Below are positions 34,573 to 43,738 of a DNA stretch of 64,000 nt, one piece after another. The stretch covers positions 248,001 to 312,000 of the forward strand of contig NZ_JAHVDV010000001.1 of the NCBI RefSeq assembly GCF_051486985.1. Direction: 5' to 3'. The notes beneath the pieces are model-generated. The model was given only the letters and a program-made list of their open reading frames with translations. It did not search any database and was not told the origin of the DNA. How positions within the stretch are numbered: position 1 is the stretch's first letter; every line of letters begins with the position of its first letter. The stretch comes from CBFFRJ01 sp051486985. Lineage in GTDB: Bacteria > Pseudomonadota > Gammaproteobacteria > Enterobacterales > Enterobacteriaceae. The position numbers and the translations under genes were made by a program.

Positions 34573-37254
34573 TTAAGCAGTTTTTTTCGCTTTTTTGTCA
34601 GCTTTGTCTGTTTTAACCAGATCCGCTTTCACGTCAGCAACTTCACCTTCTTTGAATTCACGTCCGTAGAACGTATCCAGAAGGATCTGTTTCAGTTCAG
34701 AGATCAGCGGATAGCGTGGGTTAGCACCGGTACACTGATCGTCAAAGGCATCTTCGGAAAGCTTATCTACATGGGCCAGGAAGTCTGCTTCCTGAACGCC
34801 AGCTTCACGAATCGATTTCGGAATGCCAAGTTCAGCTTTGATGCTGTCCAGCCATGCCAGCAGTTTCTCGATTTTCGCTGCGGTACGGTCACCCGGGGAG
34901 GTTAAGCCAAGATGGTCAGCAATCTCAGCGTAGCGACGACGAGCCTGCGGACGGTCGTACTGGCTGAAGGCAGTCTGTTTGGTCGGGTTATCATTCGCGT
35001 TGTAGCGGATAACGTTACCAATCAGCAGGGCGTTAGCCAGACCGTGCGGAATGTGGAACTGAGAACCCAGTTTGTGCGCCATGGAGTGACACACACCGAG
35101 GAAGGCGTTAGCAAACGCGATACCAGCGATGGTGGCTGCACTATGTACACGCTCACGGGCAACCGGATTCCGGGACCCTTCATGGTAAGACGCTGGCAGG
35201 TTCTCTTTGAGCAATTTCAGAGCCTGCAGAGCCTGACCGTCAGAGAACTCAGAGGCCAGAACAGACACGTAGGCTTCGAGTGCGTGGGTAACCGCATCCA
35301 GCCCGCCAAAGGCGCACAGGGATTTCGGCATATCCATGACCAGGTTGGCATCAACAACGGCCATATCCGGGGTCAACGCGTAGTCAGCCAGCGGGTATTT
35401 CTGACCCGTTGCATCGTCAGTTACCACGGCGAACGGTGTCACTTCTGAACCCGTACCTGAGGTCGTGGTAACAGCCACCATTTTCGCTTTCACACCCATT
35501 TTCGGGAACTTATAGATACGTTTACGGATATCCATAAAGCGCAGCGCCAGTTCTTCGAAGTGGGTTTCCGGGTGTTCGTACATCACCCACATAATTTTCG
35601 CGGCGTCCATCGGGGAACCACCGCCCAGGGCGATAATGACGTCTGGTTTAAAGGAGTTAGCGAGCTCAGCGCCTTTACGCACAACGGTCAGGGTCGGATC
35701 GGCTTCAACTTCAAAGAAGACTTCTGTTTCCACACCCGCTGCTTTCAGAACAGAGGTGATCTGGTCAGCATAGCCATTGTTAAACAGGAAGCGGTCAGTC
35801 ACGATCAGCGCGCGTTTGTGACCATCAGTAATCACTTCATCCAGCGCGATGGGCAGAGAGCCACGGCGGAAGTAGATAGATTTCGGAAGTTTATGCCACA
35901 ACATGTTTTCAGCTCGCTTAGCAACGGTTTTTTTGTTGATCAGGTGTTTCGGACCAACGTTTTCAGAGATGGAGTTACCACCCCAGGAACCACAACCCAG
36001 TGTCAGGGAAGGTGCGAGTTTGAAGTTATAAAGGTCACCGATACCACCCTGAGAGGCAGGGGTGTTAATCAGGATACGTGCGGTTTTCATTTCCGCGCCG
36101 AATTTCTGTACACGTGCTGGCTGGTTATCCTGGTCGGTGTAAAGGCAGGATGTGTGACCGATACCGCCCATTGCAACCAGTTTTTCTGCTTTAACAACCG
36201 CGTCATCAAAATCTTTTGCACGGTACATAGCAAGCGTTGGCGACAGTTTTTCATGAGCAAAAGGCTCGCTCTCATCAACAACGGTGACTTCGCCAATTAA
36301 AATCTTGGTGGATGCTGGAACCGTAAAGCCTGCCAGTTCAGCAATTTTGTAGGCCGGTTGACCCACGATGGCGGCGTTCAGCGCACCATTTTTCAGGATA
36401 ATGTCCTGAACTGCTTTCAACTCTTTACCCTGAAGCAGATAGCCACCGTGGCTGGCGAAACGTTCGCGAACTGCATCATACACCGCGTCAACAACCACGA
36501 CAGACTGTTCAGACGCACAGATTACGCCGTTATCGAAAGTTTTTGACATCAGAACAGAGGCAACAGCGCGTTTGATATCTGCCGTTTCATCAATGACGAC
36601 AGGGGTGTTACCAGCGCCTACACCGATAGCAGGCTTACCGGAACTGTATGCTGCCTTAACCATACCTGGACCACCGGTCGCAAGGATCAGGTTGATGTCA
36701 GGGTGATGCATCAATGCATTTGACAGCTCAACAGAGGGTTGGTCAATCCAGCCAATGAGATCTTTAGGCGCACCGGCCGCAATAGCAGCCTGCAGCACGA
36801 TATCTGCTGCTTTGTTGGTCGCATCTTTAGCACGCGGATGCGGGGAGAAGATAATAGCGTTACGCGTCTTCAGGCTAATCAACGATTTGAAGATAGCGGT
36901 AGAGGTTGGGTTGGTGGTGGGAACAATACCGCAAATGATACCAATAGGTTCAGCGATGGTGATGGTACCAAAGGTGTCATCTTCGTCGAGGACGCCGCAG
37001 GTCTTCTCATCTTTATAGGCGTTATAGATATATTCTGAAGCGAAGTGGTTTTTAATCACTTTATCTTCAACGATACCCATGCCGGATTCGGCAACGGCCA
37101 TTTTAGCGAGGGGGATGCGGGCATCAGCTGCTGCCAGAGCGGCGGCGCGGAAGATTTTGTCAACTTGTTCTTGAGTAAAGTTGGCATATTCACGCTGGGC
37201 TTTTTTTACGCGCTCTACGAGTGCGTTAAGTTCAGCGACATTAGTAACAGCCAT
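34573..37254 (-). CDS. adhE: AdhE, bifunctional aldehyde-alcohol dehydrogenase
   Basis: 893 residues. The N-terminal CoA-acylating aldehyde dehydrogenase (about 1-440) has the catalytic cysteine C246 (DNGVICASEQ). The C-terminal iron-dependent alcohol dehydrogenase (about 450-870) has GGGSPMD and the metal-binding HSMAHKLGSQFHIPHG segment. It converts acetyl-CoA to ethanol in fermentation and forms spirosomes. The tail is Lys/Asp/Ala-rich. An AGGAGAGCATT ribosome site precedes the ATG. It is convergent with tdk. Confidence 0.98.
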   Translation of the reverse strand: MAVTNVAELNALVERVKKAQREYANFTQEQVDKIFRAAALAAADARIPLAKMAVAESGMGIVEDKVIKNHFASEYIYNAYKDEKTCGVLDEDDTFGTITIAEPIGIICGIVPTTNPTSTAIFKSLISLKTRNAIIFSPHPRAKDATNKAADIVLQAAIAAGAPKDLIGWIDQPSVELSNALMHHPDINLILATGGPGMVKAAYSSGKPAIGVGAGNTPVVIDETADIKRAVASVLMSKTFDNGVICASEQSVVVVDAVYDAVRERFASHGGYLLQGKELKAVQDIILKNGALNAAIVGQPAYKIAELAGFTVPASTKILIGEVTVVDESEPFAHEKLSPTLAMYRAKDFDDAVVKAEKLVAMGGIGHTSCLYTDQDNQPARVQKFGAEMKTARILINTPASQGGIGDLYNFKLAPSLTLGCGSWGGNSISENVGPKHLINKKTVAKRAENMLWHKLPKSIYFRRGSLPIALDEVITDGHKRALIVTDRFLFNNGYADQITSVLKAAGVETEVFFEVEADPTLTVVRKGAELANSFKPDVIIALGGGSPMDAAKIMWVMYEHPETHFEELALRFMDIRKRIYKFPKMGVKAKMVAVTTTSGTGSEVTPFAVVTDDATGQKYPLADYALTPDMAVVDANLVMDMPKSLCAFGGLDAVTHALEAYVSVLASEFSDGQALQALKLLKENLPASYHEGSRNPVARERVHSAATIAGIAFANAFLGVCHSMAHKLGSQFHIPHGLANALLIGNVIRYNANDNPTKQTAFSQYDRPQARRRYAEIADHLGLTSPGDRTAAKIEKLLAWLDSIKAELGIPKSIREAGVQEADFLAHVDKLSEDAFDDQCTGANPRYPLISELKQILLDTFYGREFKEGEVADVKADLVKTDKADKKAKKTA

Positions 37255-37727
37255 AATGCTCTCCTGATAATGTTAAACTCTTCTAGTAAACCAGCTGGTG
37301 AATACGACAGTATAGTCAGGCTGGTTGCAGGTTGCGTAAATTACAGAAAAACAATAAGTTAACGCCTTCCTGCCCTACTGATTTACTGGGAGAGTTTTTC
37401 ACGAAGCATCATTCTTAATGATGAGTCGTGTATCCCGATGACGTAACCCAAGGGTACTCACTTCTGAGTAGCGATTACGTGATCTAAATCAAGTTACAGC
37501 AAAGCTGACACCTTTCAGCAGGCTGTTTTTGGGCATATGTCTTAAATGTTAATCATAAAAGACCAGCGTTGAGTAAGATTATCATAATTAATACAAATGC
37601 ATAACATGCCCATATGTCAGGATAAAGGCAGTATTTTTGATGAGCAAAGCGCTGAAAAGGCGTATATTCAGCGCGGTTTTATTGGCCGATTTTGACTTTT
37701 ACCGTTGCGACATTACGGGAGCGCCCT
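37255..37727. other. adhE-ychE divergent intergenic region
   Basis: 473 bp without a supported gene. The left part is the long adhE control region; in E. coli this region carries a distant promoter, Cra and Fis control and an RNase III-processed leader. The segment 37430-37510 is rich in short inverted sequences. The right end leads into ychE with a GGGAG ribosome site. Confidence 0.6.
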
Positions 37728-38375
37728 GTGATTCAATCCGTTTTTGATTTTCCTACCTGGACGAAATTTTTTATCGGTCTGTTTGCGCTGGTTAACCCGA
37801 TTGGCATTATTCCAGTTTTTATCAGCATGACCAGTTATCAGACGGCAGCGGCGAGAAATAAAACCAATCTCACGGCCAACCTCTCAGTTGCCATTATTCT
37901 GTGGACATCTCTGTTCCTGGGTGACGCTATCCTGCAATTGTTTGGTATCTCTATTGATTCCTTCCGTATCGCTGGCGGTATTCTGGTGGTCACCATCGCG
38001 ATGTCGATGATCAGCGGCAAGCTGGGGGAGGATAAACAAAATAAACAAGAAAAATCAGAGTCAGCGATCAGAGAGAGCATAGGTGTCGTACCGCTGGCGT
38101 TGCCGCTGATGGCAGGGCCTGGTGCCATCAGCTCCACTATTGTCTGGGGAACTCGTTTTCATACCGTCGAATATTTGTTGGGTTTTTCTGTCGCCATCGC
38201 ACTCTTCGCCACTTGCTCATGGGGTCTTTTTCGCATTGCGCCCTGGTTAGTCCGACTTCTGGGCCAGACAGGTATCAACGTGATTACACGTATCATGGGG
38301 TTGCTATTGATGGCATTGGGGATTGAATTCATTGTGGCGGGTGTAAAAGGGATTTTCCCGGGACTGCTAAATTGA
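37728..38375 (+). CDS. ychE: YchE, MarC-family inner-membrane protein (GTG start)
   Basis: 215 residues with about six membrane helices and the MarC/UPF0056 core (FFIGLFALVNPIGIIPVF, GITIDSFRIAGGILV-like, PLALPLMAGPGAIS). The function is unknown; the family was once proposed, then disputed, as antibiotic exporters. The GTG at 37728 follows GGGAGCGCCCT and gives the E. coli length (MIQSVFDFP). An upstream ATG (37692) would add 12 codons with no Shine-Dalgarno. Confidence 0.9.
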   Translation: MIQSVFDFPTWTKFFIGLFALVNPIGIIPVFISMTSYQTAAARNKTNLTANLSVAIILWTSLFLGDAILQLFGISIDSFRIAGGILVVTIAMSMISGKLGEDKQNKQEKSESAIRESIGVVPLALPLMAGPGAISSTIVWGTRFHTVEYLLGFSVAIALFATCSWGLFRIAPWLVRLLGQTGINVITRIMGLLLMALGIEFIVAGVKGIFPGLLN

Positions 38376-38382
38376 GCCAACC

Positions 38383-38410
38383 GTAGCGGCTACCCTTTTC
38401 TCCCGCTACG
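38383..38410 (+). terminator. Possible ychE terminator hairpin
   Basis: GTAGCGG/CCGCTAC 7-bp stem with a 13-base loop just after the ychE stop, followed by GTTTC rather than a full T run. Confidence 0.5.
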
Positions 38411-39153
38411 TTTCAATTCCCGCATTATTAGTAAAACGTATAAATATTGCCGGAAAAAAACGTAAATATAATAAAACAGCCTGCTTTGAATTAATTATGC
38501 TATTTCAATGGATTACATTTTGTTGCAGTGTTTCTTGCTGCGAAATGCGCCCCTTAAGCTTGTTATTTTCTTCACATGATACTCTGGGGGTTGCTGTCAG
38601 ATAATTGAAATGATATTAGTAATTTCCCCTTCAAGTCAGACAAATGTGCTAGATAATATTCAATTGTTGATTTTTTGTGTAGAAAATAACCAGTTTGATG
38701 CTAAGCGACATGTTTTGCGCTGAAAATTGCCTAACACATTGATTTTGTTTTGAATGAAGTAAAAATTGCAACGAGCGTTTCGGGTCAGCGTTAGTAACAG
38801 GTGCAAATAAAAGAGAATTGGTTAACAAATTTGCAAAATGTATTGGCGGCAAATAATTGCATTTGATACTTTCCGGCCCTAACTTTCGCCAAAAATAAAC
38901 GCGGATGAGAATTATTTTCAATTAAGATTTCTCTTTCGTCTTGCAGAATCAACGGTAGGTCACGACAGGGTAATGTGCTCGATATCGACGAAAAGGTGCC
39001 GCACGAGCGCCTCGTAATAAAGAGAAGTCGGTGATAGCAAGAAGTAATGATGCCTGGCAGTAGCTAAAGCTCCTGCGCTGACCAGGTGCCCCGTAAGGGA
39101 ACGAAACAGCTGGTATTCGTGCCAGTAATTATAATGAGTGGAGTATCAACACA
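38411..39153. other. Long AT-rich region and oppA control/leader region
   Basis: More than 700 bp before oppA with no supported gene. 38411-38930 is strongly AT-rich with many T and A tracts, suitable for promoters and H-NS or Lrp binding. From about 38940 composition rises to that of a transcribed leader. A minus-strand 90-codon frame (38649-38921) lacks family features and a good ribosome site and is not called. Confidence 0.55.
39050..39153 (+). promoter_or_regulatory. Structured 5' leader of oppA
   Basis: Short inverted repeats follow one another: CCTGG (39053-39057)/CCAGG (39082-39086) with an inner AGCT/AGCT, then CCC/GGG around GTAA near 39090-39099, then CTGG (39110)/CCAG (39122). 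The Shine-Dalgarno GGAG sits 13 bases before the ATG, farther than usual. In E. coli oppA translation is raised by polyamines despite a poorly placed Shine-Dalgarno, and the mRNA is repressed by the small RNA GcvB. Both are plausible here by homology. Confidence 0.55.
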
Positions 39154-40785
39154 ATGTCCATCATCACAAAAAAAAGTCTGGTAGCGGCAGGGATTTTTAC
39201 TGCGCTAATGGCAGGTAACGTGGCTATGGCAGCCGACGTTCCGGCAGATGTTAAACTGGCTGACACGCAAACGCTGGTCCGCAATAATGGCTCTGAAGTT
39301 CAGTCTCTTGACCCGCACAAAATTGAAGGGGTACCAGAGTCCAACGTGAGCCGCGATCTTTTTGAAGGATTGCTCATTTCTGACGTTCAGGGCCATCCGA
39401 GCGCGGGTGTGGCAGAAAAATGGGAAAACAAAGATTTTAAAGTCTGGACCTTCCATTTACGTAAAGATGCTAAATGGTCCGACGGTAGCCCGGTTACCGC
39501 ACAAGATTTTGTTTATAGCTGGCAGCGTCTGGCAGATCCGAAAACCGCCTCTCCCTATGCAAGCTATCTGCAGTATGGTCATATCGCAAATATCGACCAA
39601 ATTATCGAAGGCAAGAAACCCGTTACCGATCTCGGCGTAAAAGCTGTCGATGAAAATACCTTCGAAGTTACCCTGAGTGAACCCGTCCCTTATTTCTATA
39701 AACTGCTGGTACACCCGTCTGTTTCTCCAGTGCCTAAAGCCGTTGTCGAAAAATTCGGCGACAAATGGACCCAACCGGCGAACATCGTCTCCAACGGTGC
39801 TTACAAGCTAAAAAACTGGGTTGTCAACGAGCGTATCGTGCTTGAGCGTAATACGAATTACTGGGACAACGCTAAAACCGTCATCAATCAGGTTACCTAC
39901 CTGCCGATTTCCTCAGAAGTCACAGACGTCAACCGCTACCGCAGCGGTGAAATCGACATGACCTATAACAACATGCCGATTGAACTGTTCCAGAAACTGA
40001 AAAAAGAGATCCCGGCTGAAGTTCACGTCGACCCGTACCTCTGCACCTATTACTACGAAATTAACAACCAGAAAGCCCCCTTCACCGATGTGCGCGTACG
40101 TACCGCTCTGAAACTGGCGCTTGATCGCGACATCATTGTTAACAAGGTGAAAAATCAGGGCGATCTACCTGCATATAGCTACACTCCGCCATATACCGAT
40201 GGTGCAAAACTGGTTGAGCCAGAGTGGTTTAAGCTGTCTCAGGAAAAACGCAATGAAGAGGCGAAAAAATTGTTGGCAGAAGCAGGGTACAGCGCTGATA
40301 AACCGCTGACTTTCAGTCTGCTTTACAACACCTCAGATCTGCATAAAAAACTGGCTATCGCCGTCGCGTCCATCTGGAAGAAAAATCTGGGTGTAAATGT
40401 GAAGCTGGAAAACCAGGAGTGGAAAACCTTCCTCGACAGCCGTCATCAGGGTACGTTTGATGTGGCACGTGCTGGCTGGTGTGCGGACTACAATGAACCC
40501 ACTTCGTTCCTGAATACCATGCTGTCTGACAGTTCAAACAACACGGCACACTATAAGAGTGCCGAGTTCGACAAGCTGGTTGGCGATACCTTGCAAGCGA
40601 CCAGTGACGAACAGCGTGCGGAGCTCTACAGCAAAGCAGAACAACAGCTCGATAAAGATTCTGCCATTGTTCCGGTCTATTACTACGTGAATGCCCGTCT
40701 GGTGAAACCCTGGGTTGGTGGTTATACCGGTAAAGACCCGATGGATAATATTTACGTTAAAAACCTTTATATTATCAAGCATTAA
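39154..40785 (+). CDS. oppA: OppA, periplasmic oligopeptide-binding protein
   Basis: 543 residues. The Sec signal peptide (1-26, MSIITKKSLVAAGIF..., cleaved after VAMA) is followed by a class C solute-binding protein (SBP_bac_5) with the EGLLISDVQG and WSDGSPVTAQDFVYSWQRL signatures. It binds di- to penta-peptides with little sequence preference and delivers them to OppBCDF. First and most expressed gene of the operon; an 84-bp gap separates it from oppB. Confidence 0.98.
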   Translation: MSIITKKSLVAAGIFTALMAGNVAMAADVPADVKLADTQTLVRNNGSEVQSLDPHKIEGVPESNVSRDLFEGLLISDVQGHPSAGVAEKWENKDFKVWTFHLRKDAKWSDGSPVTAQDFVYSWQRLADPKTASPYASYLQYGHIANIDQIIEGKKPVTDLGVKAVDENTFEVTLSEPVPYFYKLLVHPSVSPVPKAVVEKFGDKWTQPANIVSNGAYKLKNWVVNERIVLERNTNYWDNAKTVINQVTYLPISSEVTDVNRYRSGEIDMTYNNMPIELFQKLKKEIPAEVHVDPYLCTYYYEINNQKAPFTDVRVRTALKLALDRDIIVNKVKNQGDLPAYSYTPPYTDGAKLVEPEWFKLSQEKRNEEAKKLLAEAGYSADKPLTFSLLYNTSDLHKKLAIAVASIWKKNLGVNVKLENQEWKTFLDSRHQGTFDVARAGWCADYNEPTSFLNTMLSDSSNNTAHYKSAEFDKLVGDTLQATSDEQRAELYSKAEQQLDKDSAIVPVYYYVNARLVKPWVGGYTGKDPMDNIYVKNLYIIKH

Positions 40786-40869
40786 TGGCAATGAGTGGGG
40801 CAGGGTGAGCCTGCCCCACGGTGTCTTATTTCATCGCACTACAAAGGCACAGGCCAGAAGGTACGGGCA

Positions 40870-41790
40870 ATGTTGAAATTTATCCTACGTCGCTGCTTAG
40901 AAGCGATTCCAACACTTTTTATTCTTATTACGATCTCCTTCTTTATGATGCGCCTCGCACCCGGCAGCCCTTTTACCGGTGAACGTACGCTGCCGCCTGA
41001 AGTTATGGCTAATATCGAAGCGAAATATCATCTGAACGATCCTATCCTGACGCAATACACCAGCTATCTGAAGCAGCTGGCGCATGGCGACTTTGGACCC
41101 TCGTTTAAATACAAAGACTACACGGTTAACGATCTGGTTGCTGCCAGCTTTCCCGTCTCTGCGAAACTCGGTGCGGCTGCTTTTTTAATGGCAGTGATTT
41201 TTGGCGTCGGGGCAGGGGTTATTGCCGCACTCAACCAGAACACGAAGTGGGATTACTCCGTGATGGGACTTGCAATGACGGGGGTGGTGATACCCAGTTT
41301 TGTCGTCGCCCCGTTACTGGTCATGATCTTCGCCATCACGCTTAAGTGGCTTCCTGCGGGTGGCTGGAACGGAGGCGCGCCGAAATTCATCATTCTGCCG
41401 ATGGTGGCGCTCTCTTTGGCTTATATCGCCAGCATTGCGCGTATCACCCGCGGCTCGATGATTGAAATTCTGCATTCGAATTTTATTCGTACCGCTCGCG
41501 CGAAAGGGTTGCCGATGACGCGGATTATTTTCCGCCACGCGCTCAAGCCTGCTTTATTACCGGTACTCTCCTATATGGGCCCCGCCTTCGTCGGTATTAT
41601 CACCGGCTCAATGGTCATTGAAACCATATATGGTCTGCCGGGTATTGGTCAGTTGTTCGTTAACGGCGCACTCAACCGTGACTACTCTCTGGTATTAAGT
41701 TTGACCATTCTGGTAGGCGCACTGACTATTTTATTTAACGCGATTGTAGATGTGCTTTATGCCGTTATCGATCCGAAGATTCGTTATTAA
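40870..41790 (+). CDS. oppB: OppB, oligopeptide ABC permease
   Basis: 306 residues, the E. coli length, with six membrane helices, a BPD_transp_1 domain (about 95-305) and the EAA loop EILHSNFIRTARAKGLP contacting the ATPases. The start MLKFILRRCLEAIPTLF at 40870 is the family start; 25 upstream codons are open but lie in the oppA-oppB spacer. It pairs with OppC. Confidence 0.97.
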   Translation: MLKFILRRCLEAIPTLFILITISFFMMRLAPGSPFTGERTLPPEVMANIEAKYHLNDPILTQYTSYLKQLAHGDFGPSFKYKDYTVNDLVAASFPVSAKLGAAAFLMAVIFGVGAGVIAALNQNTKWDYSVMGLAMTGVVIPSFVVAPLLVMIFAITLKWLPAGGWNGGAPKFIILPMVALSLAYIASIARITRGSMIEILHSNFIRTARAKGLPMTRIIFRHALKPALLPVLSYMGPAFVGIITGSMVIETIYGLPGIGQLFVNGALNRDYSLVLSLTILVGALTILFNAIVDVLYAVIDPKIRY

Positions 41791-41804
41791 CACTGGAGTA
41801 CGCC

Positions 41805-42713
41805 ATGATGTTAAGTAAGAAAAACAACGAGGCGCTGGAAAACTTCAGTGAAAAACTGGAAGTAGAAGGTCGTAGCCTCTGGCAGGATGCGCGACGTCGC
41901 TTTATGCACAACCGCGCCGCTGTCGCCAGCCTGTTCGTGTTGTTGCTAATTGCCCTGTTCGTAACCTTAGCCCCCATGCTCTCTCAGTTTGCCTATTTCG
42001 ATACGGACTGGGGGATGATGTCCAGCGCGCCCGATACCGAATCCGGTCACTATTTTGGCACGGACTCTTCGGGTCGCGATTTATTAGTGCGCGTGGCGAT
42101 TGGTGGACGAATTTCATTAATGGTTGGGATCGCGGCCGCGCTTGTCGCGGTGATTCTCGGTACGCTGTACGGATCGCTTTCAGGTTATCTCGGCGGCAAG
42201 ATTGATTCAGTCATGATGCGTATCCTGGAAATCCTGAACTCCTTCCCGTTTATGTTCTTCGTTATCCTGCTGGTGACCTTCTTTGGGCAAAATATCCTGC
42301 TCATTTTTGTCGCCATCGGCATGGTCTCCTGGCTTGATATGGCACGTATCGTGCGTGGGCAGACTCTGAGCCTTAAGCGCAAAGAGTTTATTGAAGCAGC
42401 ACAGGTAGGCGGCGTCTCCACGGGTAACATAGTGATTCGCCACATCGTCCCTAACGTATTGGGTGTGGTTGTGGTCTATGCTTCGCTATTGGTGCCCAGC
42501 ATGATTTTGTTTGAATCCTTCCTGAGTTTCCTTGGCCTTGGTACGCAGGAGCCACTGAGCAGCTGGGGCGCACTCTTGAGTGACGGAGCAAACTCAATGG
42601 AAGTTTCTCCCTGGCTTCTGATGTTCCCGGCGGCCTTCCTCGTCGTGACGCTGTTCTGTTTCAACTTTATCGGCGATGGCCTGCGTGATGCCCTCGATCC
42701 GAAAGATCGTTAA
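41805..42713 (+). CDS. oppC: OppC, oligopeptide ABC permease
   Basis: 302 residues, same length as E. coli OppC. A cytoplasmic N-terminal segment (1-38), six membrane helices, and the EAA loop RKEFIEAAQVGGVS. It forms the channel heterodimer with OppB. It starts 14 bp after oppB and ends 11 bp before oppD. Confidence 0.97.
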   Translation: MMLSKKNNEALENFSEKLEVEGRSLWQDARRRFMHNRAAVASLFVLLLIALFVTLAPMLSQFAYFDTDWGMMSSAPDTESGHYFGTDSSGRDLLVRVAIGGRISLMVGIAAALVAVILGTLYGSLSGYLGGKIDSVMMRILEILNSFPFMFFVILLVTFFGQNILLIFVAIGMVSWLDMARIVRGQTLSLKRKEFIEAAQVGGVSTGNIVIRHIVPNVLGVVVVYASLLVPSMILFESFLSFLGLGTQEPLSSWGALLSDGANSMEVSPWLLMFPAAFLVVTLFCFNFIGDGLRDALDPKDR

Positions 42714-42724
42714 GGAGTGCTGTA

Positions 42725-43738
42725 ATGAGCATGCATGAAACCTCATCGGCGCCGCAGGCGCTACAGCAATCGGACATCCTGCTGGATGTAAACGATCTGC
42801 GTGTCACTTTTACCACCCCGGACGGTGACGTCACGGCGGTGAACGACCTGAATTTCAGCCTGCGTGCGGGCGAAACTCTGGGTATCGTTGGAGAGTCCGG
42901 TTCCGGTAAGTCCCAGACTGCGTTTGCGTTAATGGGGCTGCTGGCCTCAAATGGTATCATCGGTGGGTCGGCAAAATTCAACGGCAAGGAGATCCTGAAT
43001 CTGCCGGAAAAGGCGCTCAATAAACTCCGTGCTGAACAGATTTCAATGATTTTCCAGGACCCCATGACCTCTCTGAACCCCTATATGCGGGTCGGAGAGC
43101 AGTTAATGGAAGTTCTGATGCTGCATAAAAGCATGACCAAAGCTGAAGCTTTTGAAGAGTCAGTGAAAATGCTCGATGCCGTCAAAATGCCGGAAGCCCG
43201 TAAGCGTATGCGTATGTACCCGCATGAATTTTCCGGCGGGATGCGTCAGCGTGTGATGATAGCGATGGCGCTGTTGTGCAGACCTAAGCTACTGATTGCT
43301 GATGAACCGACCACTGCGCTTGACGTAACCGTGCAGGCACAAATCATGACGCTCCTCAACGAACTGAAGAGCGAGTTCAACACGGCAATCATCATGATTA
43401 CCCATGACCTGGGCGTCGTGGCGGGTATCTGTGACAAAGTCTTGGTGATGTACGCCGGGCGCACGATGGAGTACGGTAAAGCACGCGATGTGTTCTACCA
43501 GCCAGCGCACCCTTACTCCATCGGGCTGCTGAATGCGGTTCCGCGCCTTGATGCGGAAGGGGATTCACTCCTGACCATTCCGGGTAACCCACCAAATCTG
43601 CTGCGGCTACCGAAAGGGTGCCCGTTCCAGCCGCGTTGCCCCCACGCCATGGATATCTGTTCCAGTGCTCCCCCGTTAACGGAGTTCGCCCCAGGCCGCC
43701 TGCGTGCCTGCTTTAAGCCGGTGGAGGAGTTGGTATGA
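42725..43738 (+). CDS. oppD: OppD, oligopeptide ABC ATPase
   Basis: 337-residue ABC ATPase. Walker A GESGSGKS (56-63), ABC signature FSGGMRQR, Walker B LLIADEPTTALDV and a C-terminal oligo_HPY extension with four cysteines (CPFQPRCPHAMDICS...C), typical of the Opp/Dpp branch, which can hold an Fe-S cluster. It overlaps oppF by 4 bp (ATGA). Confidence 0.97.
   Translation: MSMHETSSAPQALQQSDILLDVNDLRVTFTTPDGDVTAVNDLNFSLRAGETLGIVGESGSGKSQTAFALMGLLASNGIIGGSAKFNGKEILNLPEKALNKLRAEQISMIFQDPMTSLNPYMRVGEQLMEVLMLHKSMTKAEAFEESVKMLDAVKMPEARKRMRMYPHEFSGGMRQRVMIAMALLCRPKLLIADEPTTALDVTVQAQIMTLLNELKSEFNTAIIMITHDLGVVAGICDKVLVMYAGRTMEYGKARDVFYQPAHPYSIGLLNAVPRLDAEGDSLLTIPGNPPNLLRLPKGCPFQPRCPHAMDICSSAPPLTEFAPGRLRACFKPVEELV

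Noticed and set aside
35560..36300. 246-codon plus-strand frame opposite adhE
   Set aside because: Antisense shadow of adhE; codon bias of adhE leaves such frames open by chance.
38649..38921. 90-codon minus-strand frame upstream of oppA
   Set aside because: It has no convincing ribosome site or recognisable family, and lies in very AT-rich DNA where a residue mix rich in Ile, Leu, Asn and Lys arises by chance.
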